Of a DNA stretch of 64,000 bases, positions 1 to 9,644 are shown one piece after another. The stretch lies in contig JBANDB010000012.1 in NCBI GenBank assembly GCA_037576215.1, positions 1 through 64,000 on the forward strand, given 5' to 3'. Below the pieces are notes generated by a model. It did not search any database. It worked only from the letters and a program-made list of their open reading frames with translations, and was not told the origin of the DNA. Position 1 is the first letter of the stretch. Every line of letters starts with the position of its first letter. This DNA comes from Armillaria gallica. Lineage: Eukaryota; Basidiomycota; Agaricomycetes; Agaricales; Physalacriaceae. A program made the position numbers and the translations under genes.

Positions 1-120
1 CCTAACCCTAACCCTAACCCTAACCCTAACCCTAACCCTAACCCTAACCCTAACCCTAACCCTAACCCTAACCCTAACCCTAACCCTAACCCTAACCCTA
101 ACCCTAACCCTAACCCTAAG
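1..120. repeat. Telomere, (CCCTAA)n
   Basis: About twenty perfect CCCTAA units run from the first base. The array ends at CCCTAAG and is followed at once by non-repetitive sequence. On the complementary strand this is the TTAGGG repeat found in many basidiomycetes, so the left edge is a true chromosome end. No degenerate telomere variants or spacer lie between the array and the duplicated sequence that follows. Confidence 0.98.
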
Positions 121-189
121 TGTGTGCCAATGTTTGGCTTTTGATGAAAAAGTGCTTCTGACCCCCAGAGAGCTCGCCTAATAGCGTTA

Positions 190-1134
190 GACAACATGGG
201 GATACTGGATAGCGAGCTGTGTTAGGCTCATCAATTCATACATCAATGGCATTGGAACTGGTGCACGTACCTGTCGATACAAGGAAGCCGAACGACCGAA
301 GTTACATAGAGCGATGAGATGAGTCTATCTGATTGAAGGTACAGATACGTCGCTCCCTTCACGTCTTCGTTATCTGGTGGAAGCGAAGGAAAACGACCGT
401 TCCCATGCTAACATGATGCCGATGTGACTGATCGACTTCCTGCAAATTAGGCCATGCGATGATTACCTACAAAAGGGATGGAATGAAGGCAAAGGAGACT
501 CTAAGAGTCGTGTATAACCGGTCAGATAAATGAGAAAAGAGAACACGGGTCATGGGGTCTTAGAAGATGTCGATGAAGACGGAACGTCAGTCAGTCCTGG
601 GCTGCTATCTGGTGGCGCGGAAGTTGACCTGATCTTGGACCGCTGAGCGACAGAGAAATATCACCGCCCGAAGTTCGTATGCAGTGCAAAAGGAGTACAT
701 GGGAACAGAAATTCTATTCGGGCTACGTAGATACAACGTATATCTGATGCAAGGTGTTAGCGAACGCGTCATCAGGTAAAATGGTAATGGCCTACAAAGA
801 GGTGGAGAACGTCACGCTGAGTATCTCCTTCGTGATACGGTATTCTAGACGACGAAGGTCAGGCAAGGAATTTTGGGTGATGAGAAGGACAAATTCACCA
901 TCTAATAACACTGAGGGGTTGCATAGAAAATCCTCGGATATCATGATCAGCTTGTGCGACGGGGAATACGGGCCTTCAGAGACTTGGGAAAGTTTCGTTG
1001 CAAGAATTCCTACAGCGCCGAAAGAAGGGGGGTTGAGCCTCGGAGGAAGTTTTGAAAAGGGTATGAAGACTCACCAGTGTCATCCCAGAGATCGTCTTCA
1101 ATCCTCGTACCAAGAGGAGCCGAGAACCAGCCAT
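190..1134 (-). pseudogene. Truncated relic of a minus-strand gene in block A
   Basis: The minus strand matches the more complete right-hand region 23455-24556. A putative first exon (1134 down to 1075) encodes MAGSRLLLVRGLKT and so on. A clean GT donor at 1074 and an acceptor ending at 1010 define a 65 nt intron. The corresponding right-hand exon is 24556-24497, also 60 nt. Nearer the telomere, sequence equivalent to the right-hand 166-residue reading frame is present but broken by frameshifts, and it stops around 190 where the telomere cuts it. I do not recognise the family. Whether the first exon and the telomere-proximal frame belong to one gene is an inference. Confidence 0.4.
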
Positions 1135-2085
1135 CTCCAAGAATAAGGCCGAGTTCGGAAGCTCCGTCAAAGAACGCTAGAGATCGCAGACAGACAAAAT
1201 GAATGAAAAATGGTGATAAACAAAGAGAAAGGTCGCGCTTAATCATCACGGCTGGGTACGAGCTCCATTTTCGCCTTTGTCTTCGTCTAACGCGTCAAAA
1301 CCAGCTGTAGAACGGTAGTCCCGTAAATAAAGAAAAGGTGCAGGGAAGGGGTGCAGTATGTGCATGAGTCGCAAGGTGCTGGGCGTCAAGAAAGGAAGGA
1401 AAGGAAGGAAGGAACGCCAAGTCGGAGCACCAATCACAACAGGTCCCCCGGACACTATGCACGCACGGACCCTCGACGCGTTTCCGTGGGAAAGCCTGCG
1501 AAGTCCTTTGGGATCCGCACTCGATGCAGGGCTGCTTCATTCTATACAGACCACCGTTTCCCTTTTTATGCATTGTGGCACAGGCTTCTTCGTGCGCAGT
1601 GGTCGACAAGAGCATCACTATTCACGAAATGTCTATTCTCTGCTCGTCAATGACCTGGGGGAATTTCAGAGTCAGTCTCTATTGGTGGTGCGGTCACAAT
1701 CAATAAACAAGGGCTTATGGGAGCCAAATACCCGTGGATTTGGAACTTGTCATTGCGTACGGATGGACCCAGTTTTGTTCGGTCCGGGTGGTTGCCGACG
1801 AGTTAAGTTACCGGATCCGGTCAGCTACAGGGTCCGCCGCGGCTCTTCCCTTTGCCATCATCAAATTCCGCTCTCATCTCCCGTGAAATGGCACTCATCT
1901 TATTTGAGATGACTCTGTGCTGACAGAACTTTCTCGTACATCATCGGCATCCATTGGCCAATTCACGACATTCTGAAATGCTCAGTCTGGGTCCGACTCT
2001 GAAATGTACAGCGCGCCGAATTGAAGACGCATACGGATCGGTCATGGGCCAACATATCCTTATTGTTTTGCACTGAATGAGACTG

Positions 2086-2870
2086 GTATCTCATCCCGTT
2101 TGTCCTGGCATTGACACTAACAAGATCCACACCATCATCAGATAGCAAATTCGAACGGAGCTTCATGGACGACGTCCGAAATTCTCTCGCCCAAGCCGTC
2201 TTATCTCGCTCTGTGTACATGATCGAAGGATTGAAGGAAGACATGAATCGCGGTACCTAGGCGTGCGAACGTTCCAGAGGCCTACATTCTAGCACTGCTA
2301 TTAGATCCCTACTTTTAGGTGCACCGCATTCCTGCCTACAGCTGTAGCTGGAGTCTGTTCAATTCAGTGGGCGCCTTTTTCGAGGTCTGTCTTCCGTACG
2401 TGTTCTATCTTTTCATTGAATCTTCTGATGTCACATGGTCCCTGTATAGACCACGGCGACCTTGTCTTCGTTCTTCACAGCTGCCAGCTTCAATATGTCA
2501 GTGCTGATAGCTGTATTTTAAGCGTGTTCATCAGGATGTCACATTGCTGTTACGGACCTTGATATAAGTCGACCGCTTTACTTGAAAGTGTATCTTCCTG
2601 ATTTATGAAAGCTGTAGGAAGTCTTTGATGACGGAGGCTATTCGGATAATGGGCTAAGATCCAAGAATGCTCGAGCGCTTAACGATGGCCTCAGCACGTT
2701 GTCAGTCATCATCCTCCATGTCGATATGTAAGGCATTGAAGCGACCATTCTTCCAGAGTCGGTACCATAACTTGCTATGTCCTGGTTTTGGACAACGGCG
2801 CCGTAAGTACTTTACGCTTGATGTACGGTTCATTTTTGACCCTGCTGTAGTGCTGTTGGATCTCTGATGC
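2086..2870 (+). pseudogene. Decayed multi-exon gene of unknown family (left copy)
   Basis: Comparison with 25492-26290 shows conserved reading frame and splice sites. One segment (2086-2252) encodes WYLIPFVLALTLTRS, then MDDVRNSLAQAVLSRSVY, and ends at a GTACCT donor. Another pair of segments (2348-2395 and 2450-2521) is separated by a 54 nt intron of identical length in both copies and ends with the same stop. Further on, a segment containing DDGGYSDNGLRS follows a CTGTAG acceptor at about 2619. The left copy has lost the donor kept on the right at 26010 (GTAAGT has become ATAAGT), so a normal transcript is unlikely. The family is not recognised. A hydrophobic N-terminal part suggests a membrane protein. 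Confidence 0.4.
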
Positions 2871-3429
2871 ATTGCTCTCAAGAGTAGCGCGACGAGCCTT
2901 CTCTGTGCACATCTACTACCTACGGTACGAGACTTCTAAGGTCTGAACAGCTCGAAGATCTTACGGTTCGCGATATCACTAGGATCTACGAAATCGACTA
3001 CGATACACGAGCGAGCATGACTCCTAGGATCGACCGTCACTGCACACTGGAATGGACTCCCTGTCCGACTTTTACTATCCAATTTTGGTTTGTACAGAAG
3101 CTGGCAACAGCGGTGAGTTGCTATGCACCACCTCGAAACAGCTTATTCATAAACCATAATACAGCATTGTATGCACAACAGCTTGTCCGTGCCGGTTAAT
3201 GCACATGCTCCCAATGACACCTAGACAACAAGCCTCCTCGTGTACGATGGCCGCGCTGCGAATCACATTAGAATCTCCTGACCGTCTGGTCCGGGTGGTG
3301 CAGTGCTGTAGACACTGCTTCTGATGGCGCGTGGAGGCATTCCCGAAAGGCCGTATCAGAACTGCCATCCTCGATTATGGGAAGCGACAGGTATAAGGAC
3401 GAGCAAGTTTTTTGACCAATAGCACCATA

Positions 3430-4275
3430 ATGCCTCGTCACATTTCAACCAAGATGACCACAAAAACGGCGCGCTTTGCCGACTCGCCCAATGACACTTA
3501 CTCATATGGTACGAACCATATGTCTTCACCAGGAGCAACTTGTTCGTCTCAGAGACTACTTTGTCGGCCGCCTACGAGCCGGCATCATCACTCATGTATG
3601 GATCATCACTCTCGGTCGCTGAATGATACTCCTTCACCCGAGTATAACAATTCTTTGCTGCCATCTTTACCCAGATTCTCTTCTCCTGAGTATTCCCCGT
3701 ATTCTTCTCTAATCATCCGTACTGTCCTCCCTTTATCCTCATCATCATCTCGGCCACTTTCCACTCAACCTCCTCCAACACCCGACGGACTACGACACCC
3801 AATCACCCTCCCGCCTGTCAAAGAAAACTTTCCAGAGACATCGACTACAGTCGACATCCGCGATTCTCTCCGACCACCATGTCTCAGCATCGACTTGTCT
3901 CAGGATAGCTCACCATACATCGTGACACTCCGAGACAAACCGGATATGGCTCTTAACAGCTTTCCCACAAACATGATCCTTGTATCAAGGTACCTTCCAT
4001 GGCGAATTCACATATCACCGTGTTCGGTTAGGGACATGGTCGTCGCCCTCTATATGGCGTTGTGTACGAGGGTCACCAATGAGGAGATGAAGACAGTGGG
4101 AGGTAAAAATGTGATGAAGGCTTTTTCGAAACGGGTAGAAAGGGCGGGAGAAGAGGAGAGAAGGAAAGGCGTAAGGAGAGTTGATTTCTTGCTGGGATAT
4201 ACGAGGTTCGTTGGGATAGAGCCTAGTACGGATGAGCCGGGAGTCTGGAAGATTTGTTTGATGCCACTGTCGTAG
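3430..4275 (+). CDS. DUF6699-domain protein (left paralogue)
   Basis: This is an intact single-exon ORF of 281 residues. The ATG at 3430 is chosen because it aligns with the start of the right-hand paralogue at 26813; the open frame extends a few codons upstream without an ATG. Residues 1-130 are Ser/Pro/Thr-rich and probably disordered, including PPPTPDGLRHPITLPPV just before the domain. From about residue 155 the sequence has the pattern of the fungal DUF6699 domain: PPCLSIDLS, then SRYLPWRIHIS, then RRVDFLLGYTRFVGIEP near the C-terminus. The function of the domain is unknown; it is expanded in agaricomycetes. The C-terminal half is much more conserved between the paralogues than the N-terminal half, which suggests selection on the domain. 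It is the only intact ORF in its block. Confidence 0.85.
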   Translation: MPRHISTKMTTKTARFADSPNDTYSYGTNHMSSPGATCSSQRLLCRPPTSRHHHSCMDHHSRSLNDTPSPEYNNSLLPSLPRFSSPEYSPYSSLIIRTVLPLSSSSSRPLSTQPPPTPDGLRHPITLPPVKENFPETSTTVDIRDSLRPPCLSIDLSQDSSPYIVTLRDKPDMALNSFPTNMILVSRYLPWRIHISPCSVRDMVVALYMALCTRVTNEEMKTVGGKNVMKAFSKRVERAGEEERRKGVRRVDFLLGYTRFVGIEPSTDEPGVWKICLMPLS

Positions 4276-4400
4276 CGCTTTTGAGATTTGCTCGTCTTAC
4301 CCTCAGCAATGGTTTGTATTCTAGTGTGTTATGAGATTCACTAGAAGTCCGTTATCAATGCACACAGCATCCCCGTGTTTCGCTATAACAACAGGGATAC

Positions 4401-4919
4401 AGTAATCCAACACAGGAAGCGCATCAACATACGTCGATCTTTTCTATCTTCCCAGACCAAAAAGAACGGAGAGCTGAGCGGGCGAGCAATACATCCCTCG
4501 CACATTCAATGTCATACCCTTGCCATACCGTCAAAATTACGTGCGAAGTCAGTTTAGACTCCAATCCACCGATCCGCTACATATTTGACTGCATGTCCGA
4601 GTCAAACATAGATGACCTGAATGCAGGTATCTAATCCCTTCCTCGAATACAATGTGTCACGCTGACTAGAAAGAAACAGCAGCGGACCATGCCATTAAGG
4701 TTTGGATGGGTGTAACACGCTACTACTGGACAGACGGTCGTGTAAGGCTCTCACAATGTCATGGAAGGAGGTTAAATACCATATTGCAGGCACTCCATAA
4801 TGTTCTTTCCAGGATAGCTTTGTTAGATACACAGAAGATTTAACTTGTTTGTCGGTAAGCAGCGAGCAGACTATGGGAAAACAAAACGGTTACCGACATC
4901 ACCAAGAAACCTCTGAGAA
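4401..4919. other. No gene seen between blocks A and B
   Basis: Only a short chance ORF (60 codons near 4375-4557) occurs. There is no recognisable protein motif, repeat or RNA structure. Confidence 0.6.
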
Positions 4920-6110
4920 TATACCTCAACATTTGTATGCGTTGCTATCCTTCGATGGTCAGAAGACAGCGTCAACGTCGAGATTTGAAGTCTTTCATCA
5001 GCGAGAGCTTTCGGCTGCCGATTTTTCTTTCGTTCGAAACGGAAGTTGGGTAGATGAGTCGAGGACAGGTGATAGTTAGCGATCTACAGGAACGAGAGAT
5101 GAGAGCTCGATCGGAAATAGCTAATGCGACGATCAGCGATCAGCTAGATATAACACGGGTTGCTAGTAGTACATATCAATGAGCTGACTGTATACATTTC
5201 TTCGACACAGTCAGTTTCTTGCCAAATAGCGAGTGCCAGTTCTAACATAAACGGCATGAGGATGTTATAAATCTGTTCTTATTCGAAGTTAATGACTTTT
5301 CGTACCCTTCTGTGGGCGTCCCAGAACTGTGGACAATAGAAATCTATGCAGAGCAGTCAACATGGCATAGGAAAGACATAGAAGACAGGTTTTCCTGGTA
5401 TCTAACGCAGGTATTACCGTTAATGATCACGACCACATCGAAGAGAGGCATACCTTCGAAATGAAAGAGGAAGTGGAGTCACACGGACTGAATGAACTCT
5501 TAGAACATATCTCCGGGTAGGACTGTAAAAGTCTTCAGTGAGCTGGATATCGAAGCGACGCGAGTTTGCATGCACAGAGCCATGGTATCAAGAGTAACAT
5601 ATGGAGTGGCGAGCTCCGGAATGATCATGATGAAAGAATAGAGGAGTCGAAATTGAGAACCCATAATTTTCGTCATACCATTCCATCTAGACGGATTGTC
5701 TGGAGAATTGCAGTCGACGCCTGATATTAGACGGGGTGCGACTTTCAGACAAGCCCTCAGTGACCGACCATATTAGTGCGACAGTGAAAAAATACCTTCC
5801 CTACAAAGCATACAAGAGCATATTCCTCCGTTTCTTCTGAAAATCTTATATGCCACTGGTGAGACGTCGGCGAGGGCATTGAGGACGTTGAAGGTCCAAA
5901 ATGATGCCTAACTGTGGATTTGTTTCTGAGCTGCTAAATTTCCCGTGTTGCTTCGCAATCAAAAGAAAATTGATGTATTGAGCAGTCAACGGAGTGATAC
6001 ATAGCAATATCCATATAGACCAGCACCAAGTCGAGATGACTAGATCAAGAATCAGTCATCGGGAATGCGAAGGACGCATCCGTGGTGTACGTACCAGAGA
6101 GAGTACCGAA
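4920..6110 (+). repeat. Subtelomeric duplicated block B (left copy)
   Basis: The block is co-linear with about 21500-22840 in the same orientation. Shared stretches include GCGAGAGCTTTCGGC (5002; right copy 21600), AACGAGAGATGAGA (5091; right copy 21678) and the run around 5455-5600 (22010-22150). It holds no conserved ORF. The right copy has a 98-codon frame here that is broken on the left, so coding is not supported. On the left, block B lies distal to block A from the telomere; on the right, B' comes before A'. Confidence 0.8.
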
Positions 6111-6201
6111 GGCGTTCATTACCCCGACGCTGATGAGTTACAACATCGACTGGCGTAGATTGGGTTCATAGCCAGCTTTTCCTTTTTATATCGGAAGCAG
6201 C

Positions 6202-6615
6202 ATGGTGGTCGTTGTGGAGTTTGAGTCTAGCGTGGCGGGTCGAAGCACCGGAACAGTCTCCTGCATGATCTTCGGAGTTGCGGACCGAAACACCGGGTCC
6301 TTCACGGCTCTCCCTTTTACTCCCACCATCGAATCATGCTGTTCATTTTCTCCTCCTTTGAATGATCTACCCGCTACGGAAACTTCAGCTCAATGTTTGG
6401 CAAGAAGACTCAAGAGCAAGACCACGTCCGCTGTGTGGTACCTGCAAAGCTACATGAAGCACGATTTTCACCAATACCTGGAGCCTGTTGTGAGATGTGT
6501 ACTAGGGGTCAAAGACGTGACAGCAGACGTCAGGGTACAGGAGAACTACGCGGCAGATGAAGTAAGTTTCATACTAGTCGAGCTTTCCCGGCAAAGCCAA
6601 CGCCCGTCCCATTAG
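6202..6615 (+). CDS. Hypothetical protein, 137 residues
   Basis: This ATG-initiated ORF is the longest frame in its neighbourhood and has balanced, soluble-protein-like composition. The N-terminus is a hydrophobic strand (MVVVVEF) followed by short alternating strands. The centre contains ETSAQCLARRLKSKT, a helix-like segment resembling the LAQRLxKK helix of small proteasome-assembly-chaperone-type proteins, but this resemblance is too weak for an assignment. A good donor (GAA|GTAAGT) at about 6558 means the ORF end may not be the real C-terminus and a downstream exon is possible. It lies just outside block B and has no paralogue in the window. Confidence 0.35.
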   Translation: MVVVVEFESSVAGRSTGTVSCMIFGVADRNTGSFTALPFTPTIESCCSFSPPLNDLPATETSAQCLARRLKSKTTSAVWYLQSYMKHDFHQYLEPVVRCVLGVKDVTADVRVQENYAADEVSFILVELSRQSQRPSH

Positions 6616-7979
6616 AAAGTTTAAAGCAGGGCGCTCTTAGGGCTCGAATTTCCTTGAATTTGCCAGCTTCGTCGACAGTCGTGATCGGAGTTGATAATTG
6701 CTGCTGTGTCATCTCGTCAACTGTAGATTAGGATGGCCTGAGGTTTTCCTTAACCAGATCGCAATAACTTGAACTGGAATCTTTCATATTCAGGAATCAG
6801 GACTACAATCAACCTCATCAATTGTGGCAAAGCGTACCAATACAGTACTCTATTTTGATGGTGGCCATATATGCAGTGTCTGGTCCTGATAGAACGTCGG
6901 CGGCATGGCCGGTGTGCAGAGCAGGAGAAGACAAGAAGATGGACCCGAGATCAACCGGATCGAATTATCGGAATCTCGTCCCGGACCGCTGAATGCACTC
7001 GTCCCTTTTGAAGGTCCGATGCGCCCTGCCTCTCTGCCTCCTACCGCCATCATTGCACTGCAGCGCGCACCCCTTGATATCCCCCGGCTCGCTGGTGGAC
7101 TGCTTGTTGCCAATCTCGTTTTCGATCAAGCTTTCAGGAAATTTTCGCACTGAAATAGGGTGTACAGCGTGGTGGCATCACGATCTTGGACACGGCCAAC
7201 GAAGGTATCTGCGTCAAGCCGGGTTTTACGCATAATAGCAACACGGCCAGACGGCACTATCTCATGGACAGCTGCCAATACGCTATCTCTTTATCTCTCA
7301 GCGATCTTTATCTAAATTTCGGCGTGCATATGGTCAGGTTGCCGTCTTGTACCGCGTCAAAAACATCCTCCAGTCCGCGGTCGCATGTGCGCAGTTAGGG
7401 CTGTGGGATTATTCCGTTCAGTGTTGCAGGTGGAACTTGGCTTATGGTATGTATGTGCTTTCCCCCTTTTTCGACTGTATTCAAGGATCGCATCGCAGGT
7501 GGCGCTGTCGGATTTACTTCCTGCAAGTACCTGGCCGCGGTTCGAATAACCGATGGTTTCATACTCGTGTGTCCCGTGTATTTCACCACTTCTACGCTGA
7601 CTTATATCCAACAGTAGGTGCCCAACTTTTACGATAGTGCCGCTTACACCTACTGGAGACATACGCTACGCAGTCGCAGAAGGAGATGCCTGCTTACCAA
7701 GTATACTCGTACGTGCTGTCATGTCGTTTCTGAGATTTTTGTTGATATCTGTGTGATAACTGTCTGCAGTCATACTACCGCCTATCAAGATATCAAGGCT
7801 CATTCGAACGCTTGACTCCGACTGATCAATGCTCCTTGCCGACATATGGAACAATAATTCCAAGGACCTCACAAGATCTAGTCATTGGCATTTACTATAT
7901 AGATTCGTGCAGACTCGCTGTGTCAATCATACTCGAGCCACACGAATGTGTTCAAGTCGTATATTTCTGCATTTGCCAG
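6616..7979. other. Stretch with exon-like fragments but no assignable gene
   Basis: Overlapping ORFs on both strands at 6850-7235 show no conserved motif. Between about 7330 and 7620 the plus strand has hydrophobic exon-like pieces (such as VLYRVKNILQSAVACAQLG and CKYLAAVRITDGFILVC) separated by plausible short GT...AG introns. They run into stops, so this may be a decayed membrane-protein gene. No family is recognised. Confidence 0.4.
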
Positions 7980-7985
7980 AGTATG

Positions 7986-8837
7986 GTTATCATCGAACTC
8001 GCTGATTTCAGCAGCATCGTCGCCTTTGCGGACCGGGTTGAACATGAGCCACAACGATTGAATATCCTCGCGGGCATGATGACGTGGGAGCACGAGCAAG
8101 TGGAGGAGTGGGAGAGAACGTACGTGGCATTTTCTATCAGTCGATGAAGAATAACTCTTTTCCTAGCCTGCAAGCAAATATCCTCGGTCCTGGTTTACTC
8201 GCCATCCGTATGATCCCAAAGATGCTCTAGATATCTCGCAAGCACTCAGTCATCCCGAGACTGGTCATTGTTGCGAGCGACGTGCACTACTGGACAAGAG
8301 CCGATACTTTGATCCCAAACGTTTGTAGCACTTTGATTGATCTCCATGCCGACTAACCCTCACGTCTTCGTAGTGCCCGATGTTCTCATTGCTCGATCCC
8401 TGCAACTCCACGTCCCGGCTCCACCAACGATCACTGCGAACTCTGTCAACCTAGAATTCTTGTTCGTGGGCCTCCGAACTGATATCCCGGCTGAGGAGGC
8501 GGATTAGCGGAAGGAAGAAGAAGAGCTTTGCTTCGCGCCTGAAGCAGGGAGCGGACGGCTCGTATACGGTGCCGTTGGGACACTGGATGACGAGGAAAAG
8601 CTTCACGGAAAGTGCATACAGATGTCTGAGGTCGTAGAAGAGAGTGATTTTTCGATCAGCGAGGGCGTAAAGATTGTGCAGAATAAATTTGGGTGAGTGA
8701 TTTCGCTGTTCAGACAACGGAGTGGATTATTGATGTCTTCGGTTTAGGGAAAGATGTTGGATATTTTGGTTAAAATGAATCCCAAGGTCTCGGATGTGGT
8801 GAAAACGCATCTTGATCGACGTTCTAGGAGAAAATAA
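7986..8837 (+). pseudogene. Short-chain dehydrogenase/reductase, broken
   Basis: A spliced plus-strand reading matches the C-terminal two thirds of basidiomycete NAD(P)-dependent SDRs. It shows a DFSSIVAFADRV segment, LNILAG (where the family NAG motif is expected), EEWERT joined across a 47 nt intron (8120-8166) to LQANILGPGLLAIRMIPKM, then RLVIVASDVHYWT (the catalytic-serine strand). ITANSVN, PEAGSGRLVYGAV and MSEVVEESDFS follow, and the frame ends DVVKTHLDRRS with a stop at 8835. Lesions are in-frame TAG codons at 8228 and 8505, a frame mismatch at the last splice, and absence of the N-terminal Rossmann TGxxxGxG exon. YxxxK was not located. Such enzymes oxidise or reduce small alcohols or ketones in the cytosol; this copy should be inactive. 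Confidence 0.82.
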
Positions 8838-9644
8838 GACTGAGACGCCAGGCTATAAATGAGAACGATAACAAGAAACACGTGGAAGGTATGTTGTTTT
8901 CCGTTGAAAAGTGTACCTTACTGATGGTGGAGAGATAGAAGATTCGATGAAATGCATATAACCTGATTTTACGAAGAGTCGTACTTGCTTGGGGCGTACA
9001 CGAGCGTTCTGAACATGGGGTTTATGGAGAGATCCGTAGTTGATAATTCGATCAAAGGGATCCCTATTGAAAATACCCGAAGTAGACGATAATGATCAAG
9101 CTCGCATCGCCACATCAGTAGCGCTCTGCGTAACTCTCTTCTGCACTCCAGGACTCCTCTAATAGGGCGTATAATTAGCTTTTCTGAACGGACAGAACAT
9201 ATTTTAATACAGCTCCTCACGAGCGCAGATCTTTGTTTTATTGTCCACATTAACCATCGACTTGAAAGAGAAGGTGGGGCACATGGTTCTGTCAGTATGT
9301 GCGAACTACCGCAACCGTACGTGTATCTGTGGCCTGTTCAGACCGATCTAATGGGGCGCATATAGCCATGTTTATAGAGATATATTCATTTCTCTCACTG
9401 GAGAGTCTACCATTGGTATTGGTGCGGTGATATACAATAACTGATTAATCGACCCTCCTCAAAATTTGCCTGTCTATGTTCCCTTCGCGACCTGTTTTAT
9501 TTCATATGAACATGCGTGCATGCCAATTCACGGTTACGACCTCTGTGATTAAAGAGAAAGACACTTAGCGACGGTCAAACAATGCCTGCCCAAAATTTTA
9601 TCACTACCACAGAACGTTCAACGACATGTTATTCAAAGAAAATA
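8838..9644. other. Intergenic, nothing recognised
   Basis: It lies between the SDR relic and the 3' end of the minus-strand membrane gene. Only short chance ORFs are present (for example 8969-9250 minus). Confidence 0.6.

Larger units (their letters stand above)
165..4400 (+). repeat. Subtelomeric duplicated block A (left copy)
   Basis: This 4.2 kb block is co-linear with 23575-28050, in the same orientation, with many substitutions and small indels. Shared anchors include the stretch at 200-290 (matching 23607-23697), a purine-rich GGAAGGAAGG tract near 1390 (24800), the exon-like segment at 2086-2252 (25492-25664) and the DUF6699 ORF at 3430-4275 (26813-27661). Similarity continues past the DUF6699 stop to about 4400, where the right copy carries roughly 250 extra bases. 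The left edge fades at about 165 because the telomere begins there, so this copy is truncated relative to the right one. Confidence 0.88.

Noticed and set aside
1358..1912. 184-codon plus ORF in block A
   Set aside because: In the right copy (24749-25236) the open frame shifts and the protein is not conserved although the DNA is. The purine-rich GGAAGG tract gives Lys/Arg/Gly runs by chance.
6202..6615. Proteasome assembly chaperone 4 identity for the 137-residue ORF
   Set aside because: Only one helix (CLARRLKSK) resembles the family. The rest does not match well enough to name it.
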